In this document: piece after piece, positions 22,593-34,300 of the stretch
How positions within the stretch are numbered: the stretch's first letter is position 1
Layout: every line of letters starts with the position of its first letter
Origin: Cryptomeria japonica
Lineage: Eukaryota; Streptophyta; Pinopsida; Cupressales; Cupressaceae
DNA length: 60,000 nt
Assembly: GCF_030272615.1 (NCBI RefSeq)
Contig: NC_081408.1
Span: 64,044,614 to 64,104,613 of the forward strand
Direction of reading: 5' to 3'
Program-made: the position numbers and the translations under genes
Notes under the pieces: generated by a model
Seen by the model: the letters and a program-made list of their open reading frames with translations, nothing else
Databases searched by the model: none
What the model was told of the DNA's origin: nothing

Positions 22593-24322
22593 TCAAATTT
22601 TTTCTAGGGCTTTAGCCAAGGTGTTGCTGATATCATACAACTCTTTGATGTTATCTTTGAAGTTGGGGGAATCCTTTGCTGATGCAGCCACAACTTTCTT
22701 GATACTAGCCCTGGTTCTCTTCGTAGTATCACCCACCGGATTAGCATCACCACTTCCAGTTTGGATGGTATCTTCTTCCAGGTCAAGATCCATGACCGGT
22801 TTAGGAGTGCAGGTATGATGAACGACCTTGGCAATGTTCTCCAGGTTTTTAATGATAGCAGAGAGGATACTTGGGATAACTCCCATCAAATTTTTCATCA
22901 CTTCATTTCCCTCTTCCAGCGATTTTACCTTATTCTCCATTTCCTACTTCCAATTAATCTGCTCTTTGTTTTCATCCTCCCTCTTTTCATCCATTTTAAT
23001 CCATTTCTTATCCACATTTTTTAGGGTCTCATAGGTCCATCTATCGAAATCCATTTTGGCCTCAGAGAGCTTCTTGAGGTTATCCAGGATAAGCCCTTTA
23101 CTAGCACTTTCCTTGTCCCCGCTATCCCTATCCTCAGTTAGGTCCTTCTCAAAGTCTTTATTCATTTCCTTCTCATAATTCCCTCTGGTTCCTCGTTATC
23201 CTTGGATTCCGCTTCTTCCATCAGATGGCTGTTGTCCTTACCAGGGTGATCGCTAAGGGTAGGGCTTTCTTGATCAGGCTCATTATTGTCGCTTTCTTCC
23301 TCGTTACCTAGCTCCTCGTCTTTCCAGCTATCTTCACCATTGGAGTCACCCGTCTTGATTCCACTGCTTTCCTTGACAATGTCCTTTGTTTCCAACCCAG
23401 GGACGCTTTTCCTTTTTTTGCGGGAGGACGCCTTTTCCTTGCTAGTTTCTGCCTCTTCCATCTTTCTCTTGCCCGGAGAGGCAGAAATCCTCTTATTCTC
23501 CAGCAAAGCGAGGGTTTTGCAATGCTCATAGATGAGCAGCAAAAGCCCACAATGGAGAATTGGGCTGGAAGGGCTAGTCCTGTGTTTGTTGAGTGACCTG
23601 GAGAGGGACTGAAAGAGGTAGTATGGCAGGGACACCTTTTTGTCGTGTCTGAAATGGTTTAAGAGCACGAAGTGGTAGGTGTGGGCCCTGGAAAAATGGA
23701 TTTCAACCGTGATGTACTCCATAATTGTGTTCAAAACCCAGCCCCACAACTTCTTGATGTTTGCAGCTTCGTAGTAGCCCCCAGTAGCCTTGCCAATTTT
23801 AGCTCTCTCTTTCTCTTTTCCTAGGAACAAGTTAACCACATTGTTGGAGACCTTAAGGTCTTGAAAGAAATTAAGCCCAGAGTGGGGCATTCCAATCATA
23901 GTGGAAATGAGCCCAGCATCCAACTTAAACTTAACTCCATAAAGTTTAAAAGAGCCATTAGACTAGTTTTCAGAAATCTTGGAAATGGCTAAGTTAACCC
24001 TACCTTTGTCATAGTCCTAAAGTTTCTCCATGAAGCTGGTAAGAGAGCCCTTCTCCAATTTTGCCCAGACTTTAGGCATCGCTTTCCAGGTTGACGTATT
24101 GTCTGGTTCTTCCCGCCTTAGGTCTCCTCCCATCTTCAGATATGGGTTGTTTCTTCTGTTTCTTTGCAAGTTATCACCTTCTTTTCCAATGTTGCTCAAG
24201 TTTTCGAACTAGGTAACCCACAAAGCATGCGGGACTTTATTAGAGATAATGGAGGATCTACCGCAGCACCAGGTAATGATGGCCTTTCCAGCAAGGCATA
24301 AATGATGCTTTTTACTTATCAT
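22593..24322 (-). pseudogene. LINE ORF3, accessory protein of unknown function
   Basis: A third frame of about 575 codons. It starts at ATG 24322-24320 and overlaps the ORF2 stop (24314-24312) in ATGATAAGTAA. The frame runs to 23163 with three stops, then shifts near 23165-23190 and continues to 22593. Residues about 140-290 form a compact globular segment: SFKLYGVKFKLDAGLISTMI, ATGGYYEAANIKKLWGWVLN, THYHF-like YHFVLLNHFRHDKKVSLPYY and CGLLLLIYEHCK. After it come a Lys/Arg-rich stretch (KRKMEEAETSKEK...RKKRK), a long acidic Ser/Asp/Glu region, and a helical C-terminal end. I do not recognise a catalytic motif. It resembles plant transposon-associated proteins of uncertain role. Confidence 0.75.
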
Positions 24323-27300
24323 GATTAAATTGTCCTTCTCTCCTTGTATAACAGTCCTTTCTAATGAACTCTTTGATATTTAAATTGAGATCCTCCTCGT
24401 GCCAAATCATTTGGGAGTCAGAGTTAACTCCAGTATTCGTTAGGTAATCCACCACACTATTTTGCTCTCTGAAGGCATGTTGAATAATGATTTCTTTGAA
24501 ACTGGCAATGATCTCCCTAGCCTTCATGATGATATTTTCAATAGACCAGGAAGGCTTCGATTCCCCCTTTAGACACTTTATGATATTGAGTGGATCTCCC
24601 TCAAGCCATATTTTGTCATAATTTAGACTTTTGACAATAATTAAGGTATTCAAGGTTGCAGAGGCTTCAGCAAAATGGCTAGTTTGATTCCCCAGAGGAC
24701 CAGCCACCACCTTAAGACAACTTCCAGCAAAATTCCTGATAATGCCCCCATATCCAGCTTTACCTGAGTTCCCTTTAGAGGCCCCATCAAAGTTGGCCTT
24801 GATTCATCCCTGCAAGGGGAAACACCAGACTAGACCTTCTCTTCCAGTCTCCTTGCTAGTGGTAGTGGTAGATAGGTTCCACCTGTCTTTAAAATCATCT
24901 TTAGCAGTAGCTCCCTGATCAGTAGTAGTAGAGGCTTTCAAAGATATTCCTAAAGATTTTATCTGCAACCACTTCAGGAAAAGCCCTTTTATCCCTAAAG
25001 ATCCTATTGTTGTGCTCTTTCTAGATATTCCAGATAACAATCAATAGAGTAAGTTTCTAGGTCTCCACAATTTTAGGATTAGAATTAGGGCAATGCCATT
25101 GAAGCCAGGTGTCACCAAGAGAGTTCGGGAAGACCCAACTCAGGTTCCATCTAGAAAGGATGATTTTCTAGATATCCTGGCTAAAAGTACATTGATTTAG
25201 AATATGACAAGCTGTCTCTTCTTCCCTGCAGCAAAGAGAACACCTGTTAGGAAAAATAATACCTCTTTTGTGAAGATTGTCGAGGGTTAATACCTTATTT
25301 TGGATGAAAATCCAGAAGAAGATATTGACCTTAGGAACTAACTTCTTGTTCCAGACTTTAGCCCAGATGGGAATTTCTTCCACTGGGGCACTGTGAATAG
25401 CCACTGCTGAGGAAACAGAGTATTTCCCATCAAGAGTTTCCCTCCATATCAATTTGTCATCTTTGTTGTCTTTAGGGATTTTGGTAGAGAGAGCTATTTG
25501 AAGGAACTTGAGTCCCGGACATTGCTAGCTAAAGTCAATCCATTTCCCATTTCTCTAGTAATCTCTTACCATTTCTCCATACCTACTTTTGAATCGGTCT
25601 TTCTAATATTTAATGATTGGGATTTCCTCCAAAGGTTTATCCAGGATCCATTTATCTTGCCAAAATCTTATTCTCCTCCCATCTCCAAGGTTCCAAGTTC
25701 TACCAGCAGCAGCCCAGCTTTTAGCTGATTGCATAGCATTCCATATGGCAGATCCTTCAACATTAAAAGAGTTGTCAAATAATTCTTCCTCAGAAGATTG
25801 TATATAGAGATATTTGTTTTTCCAGATAGAGTTCCATTCTCTTTCTTCCCCTTTGAATCTCCATATTTATTTGGCTAGTAAAGCTTTATTCATAGAACCA
25901 ATGTTCCTTAAGCCCAGCCCACCAGAGGCCTTAGGGGAGCAAATTTTGTTCTAGGCAATAAGGGGAATTCTATTTTTAGCTTCCACTCCCGACCAAAGGA
26001 ACTTTTTTTGGATTATTTCAATGGCTTCCACAAACTTTGAGGGGATTTTGAACAAGCTAAGAGCATACACAGGAAGATTTTGGAGAGTGGCTTTGAGTAG
26101 AGTGATTTTTCCTGCTTGACTTAGGATAGCCCCTTTCTAGCCAGCAAGTTTCAAGTTGATTCTGTCAATTAGCTTGTTCCAAAAGGAATCCTCAGGCTTG
26201 AGACACAGAGGAAGCCCCAAAGAGGTAGAGGGAAACTCAGAGATGTTGCAGCCTAGAATCCTGCCAATCCTTATTTGCCTTTGAGCTGGGGTATTGATGA
26301 AAAACAAAGAGCTTTTATCCCAGTTGATTTTTTGGCCAGAGGCAGATTCATAGGTGTTTAGAATAATCTTCATAGTTTTAGCTTCCATGATGGTGGCTTC
26401 CCCCATGGTGATAGAGTCATCAATGAATTGTTCATGAGAATAGACAACATTAGAAAAAAGGGTTTCAAGCCCTTAAGATTGCCATCTTCCACATTTTTAA
26501 GGATGAAACTTCCCAGGCATTCAACAAGAATAGTGAACAGGATAGGGGATATGGGGTCCCCCTGTCTGAGACCTCTAAAGCTTTTGAAGAAACTGGATAG
26601 GGAGCCATTGACAATAACAACAGAGGAGGAAGTTTCCATAAGTTGAGAGCAGAGCTAAATAACTTTGTCACCAAAACCAAATGCTTTCATGATCCTAAGG
26701 AGAAACTGCCAGTTCACTCTATCAAAAGCTTTAGCCATGTCTAACTTTAAGAAGAATCCCTGGTTATTCGCCACTTTCAGGGAGTGGATGTTTTCATGAA
26801 CATAAATGATGGAGTCCAAAATCTATCTTCCAAGGACAAAGACATTCTACTGGACAGATATAATCCTTGGAAGAATTTCCAGTAACCTGGAAGTCAGAAC
26901 CTTAGATAAGATCTTGTAGACAGAGTTACACAAGCTGATGGGTCTAAACTTGTTAAGAGAATCAGCTCCGGGGATCTTTGGGATTAGGACAATGAAGGTA
27001 GCATTCAGTTCCTTTAGGAGTCTTCTAGAGCCAAATAATTCCTTAACACCATTGCATATGTCAGCCTCCACTATGTGCCAGAAATTTTGGAAGAAAAACA
27101 TGGGGGAGTCGTTTGGACTAGGGGATTTATCACCCTGAAAGGAGAACACCGCCTTTTGATTTCCAGATTGGAGGGGATGTGGGATAAAAGGTGGCTGTCA
27201 GCTTCCGACAAGATAGAAGGGATAGCTTGTAAAAGGGTGTTTTGCTTGCTGAAATCCAGGATATCCACATCACCCAGCAGGGTACTGAAATGCTCGAGAG

Positions 27301-28492
27301 CTTCCTTCCTTATGTCACAGTCCTCTATTAAGATGCCTTTATTGCAATTTAGTCTAGATATTTTGTTGGTTGCCCTATTCTTAAGAGCAGTTAAGTGAAA
27401 GAAATGGGTATTTTTATCGCCTTCCTTCAGAAACAAAGCTCTGGATCTTTGTCTCAAGAAAGTCTCTTCATTAGAAATGATGGAATGGTATTTAGATAAA
27501 ACATCATTTTCAGCTGTCCTAAGATCTTCAGTCAACCCCACCTCTTGGATTCTATCCTGAACATACTTTATTTCAGTTTTGACTTGAATTTTGTTCTTGA
27601 ATATGTCCCCAAAAAACTCTTTGTTCCAGGATTTAATTTTGGCTTTTATGATATTGAGCTTTTTGGTGATTCTAAAAAGAGCCTTGCCCTCCACTTCAGA
27701 GTTCCACCATTCAGCTATGCAAGCTTCTAGAGAAGGATGGGATAGCCAAGCTTTTTCAAATATGAAAGGGAAGTTTCTCTTTGCCGATAAAGAGTTGGCA
27801 GTAAAGGAGATGGGGTAATGGTCAGAACCAATTTTGATAATAGAGGCAAGGGAACAATTATACTTAGAAAGCCAGTCAGGAGATATTAAAGACCTATCAA
27901 GCTTGACTTGAATTAGATCAGCTCCGGTTCTTCTATTGGCCCAGGTGAAATTGATGCCTTGGAGATCCACATCAATGAGAGCTTGGTCATTAATGAAGTC
28001 CATGATGTCTTGTTTCCCATCAAGTTATAAGGGGATACCTCCCATCTTCTCTTCGTCTTTAAGCGGGTTATTGAAGTCTCCCATAATAATCCAGCTTTGA
28101 TCAGCAAACTGGAGTCTGTCAACTGCAAGGCTTTTCCAATATTTAGCTCTCCCGGATTTGGTATTAGGCACATAGACATTAGATAACACCTAGAAAAAGT
28201 TGCCCTTAATATGCTCAAGCTGAACAAAGATCTTATTAGTAGCATTGATGATTTCCTTTACAGTAATGGTTTTTTGGTTCCAAAAAGTCGCAGTTCCTCC
28301 AGAAGCTCCCTTCGAGTTTGATCCTATGACTCCATTTTCTTTGAAAATTCTAATCTTTTCAACTTTTTCTTTAGATATCTTGGTTTCCTGAACAAGGACT
28401 ACATCCGGTTTATGATCTTTAATGATGTTCTGTAACACATCGTGCTTATGAGGGGCGTTCAACCCTCTAATATTCCAGGATATTATCTTCAT
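24312..28492 (-). pseudogene. LINE ORF2: endonuclease, reverse transcriptase, RNase H
   Basis: N-terminal AP-type endonuclease: MKIISWNIRGLNAPHKHDVL, VVLVQETK, IIMGDFNNP and GSDHYPISF. The reverse transcriptase follows: FIVLIPKIPGADSLNKFRPI, FLKLDMAKAFDRVNW, GLRQGDPISPILFTIL and the active site QFIDDSITMGEA (FIDD instead of the usual FADD). A zinc-binding end reads NRCSLCCREEETACHILNQC (about 25200-25260). RNase H closes the protein: KANFDGASKGNSGKAGYGGI, FAEASATLN and WLEGDP. Frameshifts lie near 27.1 kb, 26.4-26.5 kb and 25.05 kb, with several stops. It would perform target-primed reverse transcription. Confidence 0.92.
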
Positions 28493-28494
28493 AC

Positions 28495-30129
28495 TTTAAC
28501 TGGGGATAGGGCTGACTCAATGGAACACTATGTTCCATCAGCACGGTTCTTCCAGCTTTCCTGTTCCCTTTGATGTTTTAGGGATTGCCTAACTTGCTTT
28601 TTGTTCTGACTTCCAACATCTACCTTTTCCTTGATCTTGCTTCTAGTTGAGATTCCTCCATTGAATTCCTCCTTGTTCGATTTTCCTTCTCTCGATCCGA
28701 ATATCTGGAGATTCCCATCCAGCAAATCCACACTATGAGAAGGGGTTTTACAGAGGTTGGGCTTTGGGCTTCCATTGGATAAAAGCAATAAAGGCTCAGA
28801 ATCAGAAGGGACTTGAGTTTCATAAAAGTTTTCCTCAGCTGGTTTTGATAGAGATAGGGTTGGAATGGTCTCTTCCTTCTCCTGACTCACTGATCCAGCC
28901 TCCTGGACTGGAGTGGATTCTTCCTTTTCTTGACTAACAGATCTAGTCTCCTAGTCCTCTGGGTTTTTTTTATTGTTCAATTCAGTTCCTTGCTCTGCTT
29001 CTTTAGTTCTCTCTGGTTGGTCATTGGAGCAAACACAACCTTGCTGGTCGTTGCTACTACTCCCATTCCTCTTGGCTTCATTCAAAAGTTCCGTCATATC
29101 CTTATTTTGGTTACTCTTAGATGTTGATAAGTCTCCTTTTTTATTTATCATTTTCCAGGTCTTTTTGATCTTGTTGTTGCTACCAATCTTGTTTTCCTTG
29201 TTTTTCTTGAGCAGGAAAGATTTAGCCCAATGCCCCAATTTTTTGCAGTGGAAACAAGCAAACGGTAGAGATTCATATTCAATAGCTTGGGACCATTTTC
29301 CAAGTTTAGAAATGATGTCTATGGATTGAGGCATATCTGTCATTTGATTAACATTTACGCAGATGCAAGCAAAGACTAACCTTGATTTAGCCGCCATCAT
29401 TGGGTCGATCGACAAGAGTTCTCTGAAAGATTTCGCAAAACCCTTGAAGAATTCCTCATTCCAGTGTTCCAACGGAAGACCTGGGAGATGCGTCCAAACT
29501 GGTGCAGAAACAAAGGACTCATTGAGGACGAGATTCGGGGCCCATTTCTGAAGAGCTAGGGATGAATTGCCAAACATCCAAGGGCCTTCACAGAGAGCTT
29601 TATTCATGTCTTCTTTAGAGTTGAAAGCGAAGGTAAAAAATCCTTTGGGCAGCGCTGCTACTTCCACTTGTCCTTTCACAAGCCATTTTCTCCTTATGAA
29701 ATTCCTAACATCATCAATGTTAGGCCTAAAGCCAGAGAATCGTCCTGCTAATGTCATAGAAAGGCCAAAAATAGTTATATCAACCACTTTATCTTGAATA
29801 GAAATAGCAAACTATCTAAAGGTAGGGTCTGAAATGTTTGTTACTTCCGAGAGCCCAGATTTAACTAGTGGTTTCACTCCGAAGAGTGAAGACCATTTTT
29901 TTCTTTTACCTCTGTCGAGTGGGTCCCTGGGGTTCGAATCTTTGTCCTCTCCCAGTTTTGCTTTTTCCTTGTCCTCTTCTGACCCTTGAGGTGCCTAACC
30001 CCCTACCTAATCACTAGTTCTAATCCCATAAAAACTGCAATCTCCAGGAGATCCGCTATTCCCAGGGATTCTGACATTTCCCAATTTGAAATTTGGGATT
30101 CCCGCTCCTTTTCGCTCCGCACTCGCCAT
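28495..30129 (-). pseudogene. LINE ORF1, nucleic-acid-binding protein
   Basis: Starts MASAERKGAGIPNFKLGNVR at 30129. The central part reads FIRRKWLVKGQVEVAALPKG, FAFNSKEDMNKALCEGPWMF and LPGLPLEHWNEEFFKGFAKS, the DUF4283-type domain of plant L1 ORF1. It is followed by a zinc knuckle CFHCKKLGHWAKSF in which the last cysteine is replaced by Phe. The C-terminal part is low-complexity, Ser/Glu/Lys rich, and includes a duplicated SVSQEKEE motif (near 28860-28940). Stops near 30010, 29815 and 28950 interrupt one otherwise continuous frame. Confidence 0.88.
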
Positions 30130-32079
30130 TGTTGATGCCCTTCCTTAAGACCTATTATCTTTGATTCTTTTTTAGGTTGTTGTGTGTCTTTTCAATTGGT
30201 TTTGATCTCATTTTGTGCTCAAGAGGTCAAGTTTTGTCTTTCAGGATGTGAGTTGACAATTTTGGGTTTCTAGGTCAAAAAGGGCAAAAATGTGAAAAAT
30301 TGCCTGAAAGGTCAAGAAATGCTTTCCAAAGAATTTCAAAATGTTTACTAAGTGTTTTTAAGCATGTCTAAGGTGTTTAGATAAGTTGATGAGGTTAGGT
30401 TGTCAAAAATGTCTTTTGGAGCAAGAAATGTTGTCATTTGGGCTTGTAAAAGTTGTCAAAGTGTCATTTTTTGACTTTCCTAGAAAAATGAAGTTGTGGA
30501 AGCCTCATGTCCATATTGTAGCTTCTGGGAATTGTTCCTTTTGATTATCCAATTTTCTCCAAGTGATATTTGGATTGGTTTCCCATTTGCAAGTTGATTT
30601 AACAAATTCTTTCAGTTTGGTGTGCTCACTACCTTGTCAAGGGTTTGGGGTTAGAAAATGCAGCAACTTGACTAATCCAGGCCTAGGCTCCCACCAAATG
30701 GATTTGGTCAAGTTGGTTTATGAATGTAAATTGTATATATGTTTCCTTTTGAGTCAGAATTATGCTTGAAGGACAAATTTGAGTGAAGATTAGACAAGTT
30801 TTGGAACTTGACTAATATCCTTCTTGAAAACTCAAATTCTTGAAATCAAAATGCATTGAAGTGTTAAAGATGCCAAGAAAGGGGTCCGAAAAGTGTCATA
30901 AGTTAGCTTGATTCAAATTTAATAGTTGAAAAGTTTGTAATTTGCAAATTTTATCAGTTTTTTGTAATTGGTAGCAAGTTCACTGTTTTTGTGATTTGTT
31001 TTGTCAAATAGCTCAAGGAATGCTTCAAGAGCATTATCCAAGCCTTGTAACTGTGAAGGAAATGTAATAGGAAACTTCATTGATGTTTTTTCATACCTCA
31101 TTAAGGTGGATTTCCAGTTAAAACTCCTTGTTAAGTAGGCCAAAATTTGTAGCAGCAGTTGACTGGTAAAAGACAGTGTTCTTGACTGTGATAGTGGCAT
31201 GTCACTCTTTTCTCAGTTTGTTGCCAAGTGTTTGACATAATGTTTGTGTGACAGAGGAAGGGGACACATGTTAAAGTTATGACAGAGGTTCTATGAAGAT
31301 CTAGGCACTTGTATTGGTGAAAAAGGATGCAAACACAGTGGTTATACTCCAAAACCCTCCAAAACCCTACATTCATGCCTAAAAATGAGGTTAGACAGTA
31401 AGACCACTTCTTTGAGTCTAAAAACACAAAAATCTCTTTGCTATGAATTATTCCTCAGTGTGCAAATCATCTCCCATGGTCGAGAATCCCATCGTTGAGT
31501 AGGGTGAGGAAAACTAGGCCAATTAGGCCTCCACGGGCTAGTAGCCCTTTCGACTATTTTTGCCAAAAAGCATGAACCCTATCGCATGGAGGAGTTTGGG
31601 ACTTATGAAACTTTATGAGATCATTCTAAAACAGTGAAACAAGTGACATTTGGGAACTTGGACAGTGTATAGTCTCTTTTGGAGGTTTTGACCCTTGGTT
31701 GGTGAGTTGAGTAAGCAAAGGCTATGGGCCTTAAACTAAGTTTTGGTTGTCAAACCTTGAGTAAACCTTGTTGCTTCTACATGACCATGTTGGATTTGTC
31801 TAATGCATACTAAAAATAGTAAGTTGAATGTCAAAAGAACTGGGAATTGAGAAATGTATAGATGGGTGAAGTAAGGAATTGGAGTGAGTTTGAGCAAGGG
31901 TGTGAGCTTTCACCAATAAGGGAGGTTGATGGTGAAGTCTAGAAGAGAGGTCTATCAATTGTAAATAATCTTAGTATTGCAAATATAAGGAGCAGATATA
32001 AACAAGACTGTTTGTTTCCTATTATACCTTTTTGACCAAAACTGGCTTTTTGAGCACTTACCTAGCAATCTCCCTATCA

Positions 32080-32084
32080 CAAAG
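32080..32084 (+). repeat. Target-site duplication of chromovirus A, right copy
   Basis: CAAAG directly after the 3' LTR end CTCCCTATCA, identical to 13827-13831. Confidence 0.9.
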
Positions 32085-32119
32085 TAAAACCTCTTTTAGA
32101 ATGCAATAGGTTGAATTAT

Positions 32120-32124
32120 GTGAT
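32120..32124 (+). repeat. Target-site duplication of beta copy 2, left
   Basis: GTGAT, repeated at 33770-33774. Confidence 0.9.
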
Positions 32125-33769
32125 TGTGTGGGGGAAAAAGTGACACTAGGTTATCATGCCCTAATCCTACCTCTTGTCACACATTACGGAATACGAAAGA
32201 GCCTAGAGGTATCACACAATTGGCTACTTCTTTTTGTGAAAGAGAGAGCCACGGGCTACCTATTAGGATTCCTATTCCTTCGTTGTATTTGAAAGGTAAG
32301 ATTATGCAAGTCCAATTCCTAACCCTAAAATGCAAGTATGAACTAATAACAAGATTGCAGAATTGAACTTAAACAATGGAAAGCTGTAAATACAAAGATA
32401 AGACAAGAATGCAAATGCATACCTGGAGTCAAAATCTGAGTGGAAATGTTCGGGACGGGGGCGCGGGCGCCACTGTCCTGATTCTGCACCTGAAACTGCA
32501 CCTGAAACCACTGTTTTTGCACTCTCGAAAACTGTCTGAAATGCTGTTTGTCAGGAGGACCAGGGCGCCCAGCGCCTCTGTCCCAGGGACCAAGGCACCC
32601 AGCGCCCCTGTCCTGATAGGACCAGGGTGCCCCACGCCCTTGTCTTGGTATTCTGCTCTGCAATTTGGTGTGGGGTACTGTCTCGACCTGCTTCTTCCGG
32701 ATCTGTAACCTGCGGCGTCGTCCGAGTCTCGAAACCTGCACTTATATCTGAAAAAGGTGTTTGGGCGGCTATATAGGGTTTTGCCTTAGTCAAACCCCCG
32801 CTTCGGTGATTTCCACCTCCACGAATAGCCAAGTTGTATTGTAAAAGTAATGTGTGTGCAGACCTTGTGTGTGTGCAAGATCTAAAATGCAAGTAAGCAA
32901 ACTAGAGCAACCTAGAAAGTAAACCCTAATTGCTTGTAAATGATAATGTAAATGCTCTAAATCAAGATGCAAAGTGATCTAAAGCATGGATAAATGAGAT
33001 ATTGAAGCTTATGCAAAGACATGAAAACAATATGAAATCATACCCAACCCTCAAGTGAGGAGTACAAGCCAATCTTCAATCCGTAATCTCCTATTGTTCT
33101 CCAATATCTTCAAAGCCCTAAATGGATGAATGGAATTGACAAATTCTTGATAGAGGGATGTTGAATGTTGTTGAAGTCTTCCAAGATCTGCTCTTTTGCT
33201 GCATATGAGGTTCCTGAAAACAAAATTCCCCTCCCTTCAAATGAGAAAAGAGAGCTCTTATGTATGAAACCCTAGGTCGTAATTTCATCTTTTGGCCGAC
33301 CTAGAGATTGAATATCCGTAAGCTTTATTTTATGATTGGATCGCGCTCCTAAAATTTCGGGAAAAATGTCCGGGACCGTGTGCACTCCGGGCGCCACGGT
33401 CCCGACAACTTTTCACCAAATTTTCAGGGCCGTCAGATATGATGATTTTAGAGAGAATCCCAAAGTTACAGATGATTTTGAGATGTTTTGACCCCCGAAA
33501 TCAAGCCCCCAAGCTCAGAATAGGGCCTAATTAGGGTTTTTGATTTAAGTGATGTATTGGAAGAATAAAATGAAAGGGGCACGCTTTAATGAAAGGGCCC
33601 AACTTTATGATGTGGAAAATGATGAAATAGAACCTTTAGACCTAATTAATTTGATTAATTAAGTGCTAAAGGGGAAATGTAATGCAAAATGCAACTACGC
33701 CAAGGCGGGTGCTAAACTAGGTGTTAAATTGTACTGCTTTAGCAAGTGCGTACAATTTATGACGTTACA
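32125..33769 (-). repeat. Solo LTR, family beta, copy 2
   Basis: 1645 bp, TGTGTGGGGG...TGACGTTACA on the plus strand, flanked by GTGAT on both sides. It aligns along its whole length with copy 1 at 19231-20900, including the hairpin array (32557-32651) and the GGGTTTTGCCTTAGTCAAAC block (near 32775). Its TATA segment reads CTCTTATGTATG, one change from copy 1. A short segment near 33315 is missing relative to copy 1. Confidence 0.92.
32557..32651. repeat. Three tandem GC-rich hairpin units in beta copy 2
   Basis: Units start at 32557, 32587 and 32619, the same 30 and 32 spacing as in copy 1, with independent substitutions. Confidence 0.88.
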
Positions 33770-34300
33770 GTGATATTTAAGACGAAGTGTAAAAGTGACA
33801 AAGAAATGATTATAAGTTGAGATAGAAATGTGGGATGAAGTTGTGCACCTGGAATTAGCAGTAAAAGACCGAGACAAAGCTCCCCTACAAATTTGGGAAA
33901 AAGTTGATAGGACCGTATTGAAAGTGCACACTGTCCTCCAAAAAATCTGCACGCTGAAAAGGGTTTTTGCCTTTGAGAATGGAGTCCAAATCGGCAAATA
34001 CAGCTGCGCACCTCCAACCTACACACATAAAAGAGAGTAAATGTTGTTGGGATTGGGGGTTTGCCTTCAGGTCCAACCCTACTTTTGGATTTAACCAAAT
34101 GATGAAAAGTACTTGAAAATAATGAAGGTAAATGACTAAAAAGGAATTCACCTCAAGGGAAGATCATGTCTAAGTAAGAAGCTAAGACTTTGGCAACAAC
34201 TCTAGGAGATCATTCAATGGTTAAAAGCATGAGAAATTTGAATTAAAATAATCATTCCCTCTTAAATGACCAATATATACATCATGATGAAGTTTAAAAG

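Larger units (their letters stand above)
22421..30161 (-). mobile_element. L1-type LINE with three reading frames
   Basis: About 7.74 kb, transcribed from right to left. Order: short 5' end, ORF1 (30129-28495), ORF2 (28492-24312) with endonuclease, reverse transcriptase, zinc-binding and RNase H domains, ORF3 (24322-22593), a 3' untranslated region, and a poly(A) tail seen as a T-run at 22421-22428. A likely imperfect target duplication is TGATGTTTTTT on the left and TGATTCTTTTTT at 30162-30173 on the right. All three frames carry stops, and ORF2 and ORF3 frameshifts, so it is inactive. It is nearly full length, unlike most plant LINE copies, which are 5' truncated. Confidence 0.9.
22330..32079 (+). 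repeat. 3' LTR of chromovirus A, split by LINE
   Basis: The two parts, 22330-22420 and about 30162-32079, together match the 5' LTR. The junction text is TTTATGATGT...TTTTTAGGTTGTTG, which is continuous as TTTATGATGTTGTTTTAGG in the 5' LTR. The right part has lost the 171-bp TATA-bearing block (junction near 30507-30515). Confidence 0.9.
13832..32084 (+). mobile_element. Chromovirus A, Ty3/gypsy, nested host for LINE and solo LTR
   Basis: This is a full-length but dead chromovirus with both LTRs and a 5-bp target duplication. The order is 5' LTR (13832-16008), primer site, gag, protease, reverse transcriptase, RNase H, integrase, chromodomain, polypurine tract, 3' LTR (22330-32079). A beta solo LTR (19231-20900) interrupts pol between RNase H and integrase, and a LINE (about 22421-30161) interrupts the 3' LTR. 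Without the insertions the element is about 8.8 kb. It inserted into an older alpha LTR, whose two parts flank it. The plus-strand polyprotein has several stops and frameshifts. Confidence 0.93.
32085..34300 (-). repeat. Right (5') part of the split alpha LTR, carrying beta solo LTR
   Basis: Minus-strand blocks match the plus alpha LTR in order: a TATA-like GTATATATTGG (near 34268-34280), TTAAATCCAAAAGTAGGGTT and GGCAAACCCCCAATCCC (near 34055-34100), TGTGTAGGTTG, TTTTTTGGAGGACAGTG, TTTACTGCTAATTCCAGGTG and CTCTAAAAGAGG-like text. It continues across chromovirus A into 13634-13831. The upstream end is not clear, so the right boundary is approximate. A beta solo LTR is inserted at 32125-33769. 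Confidence 0.65.
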
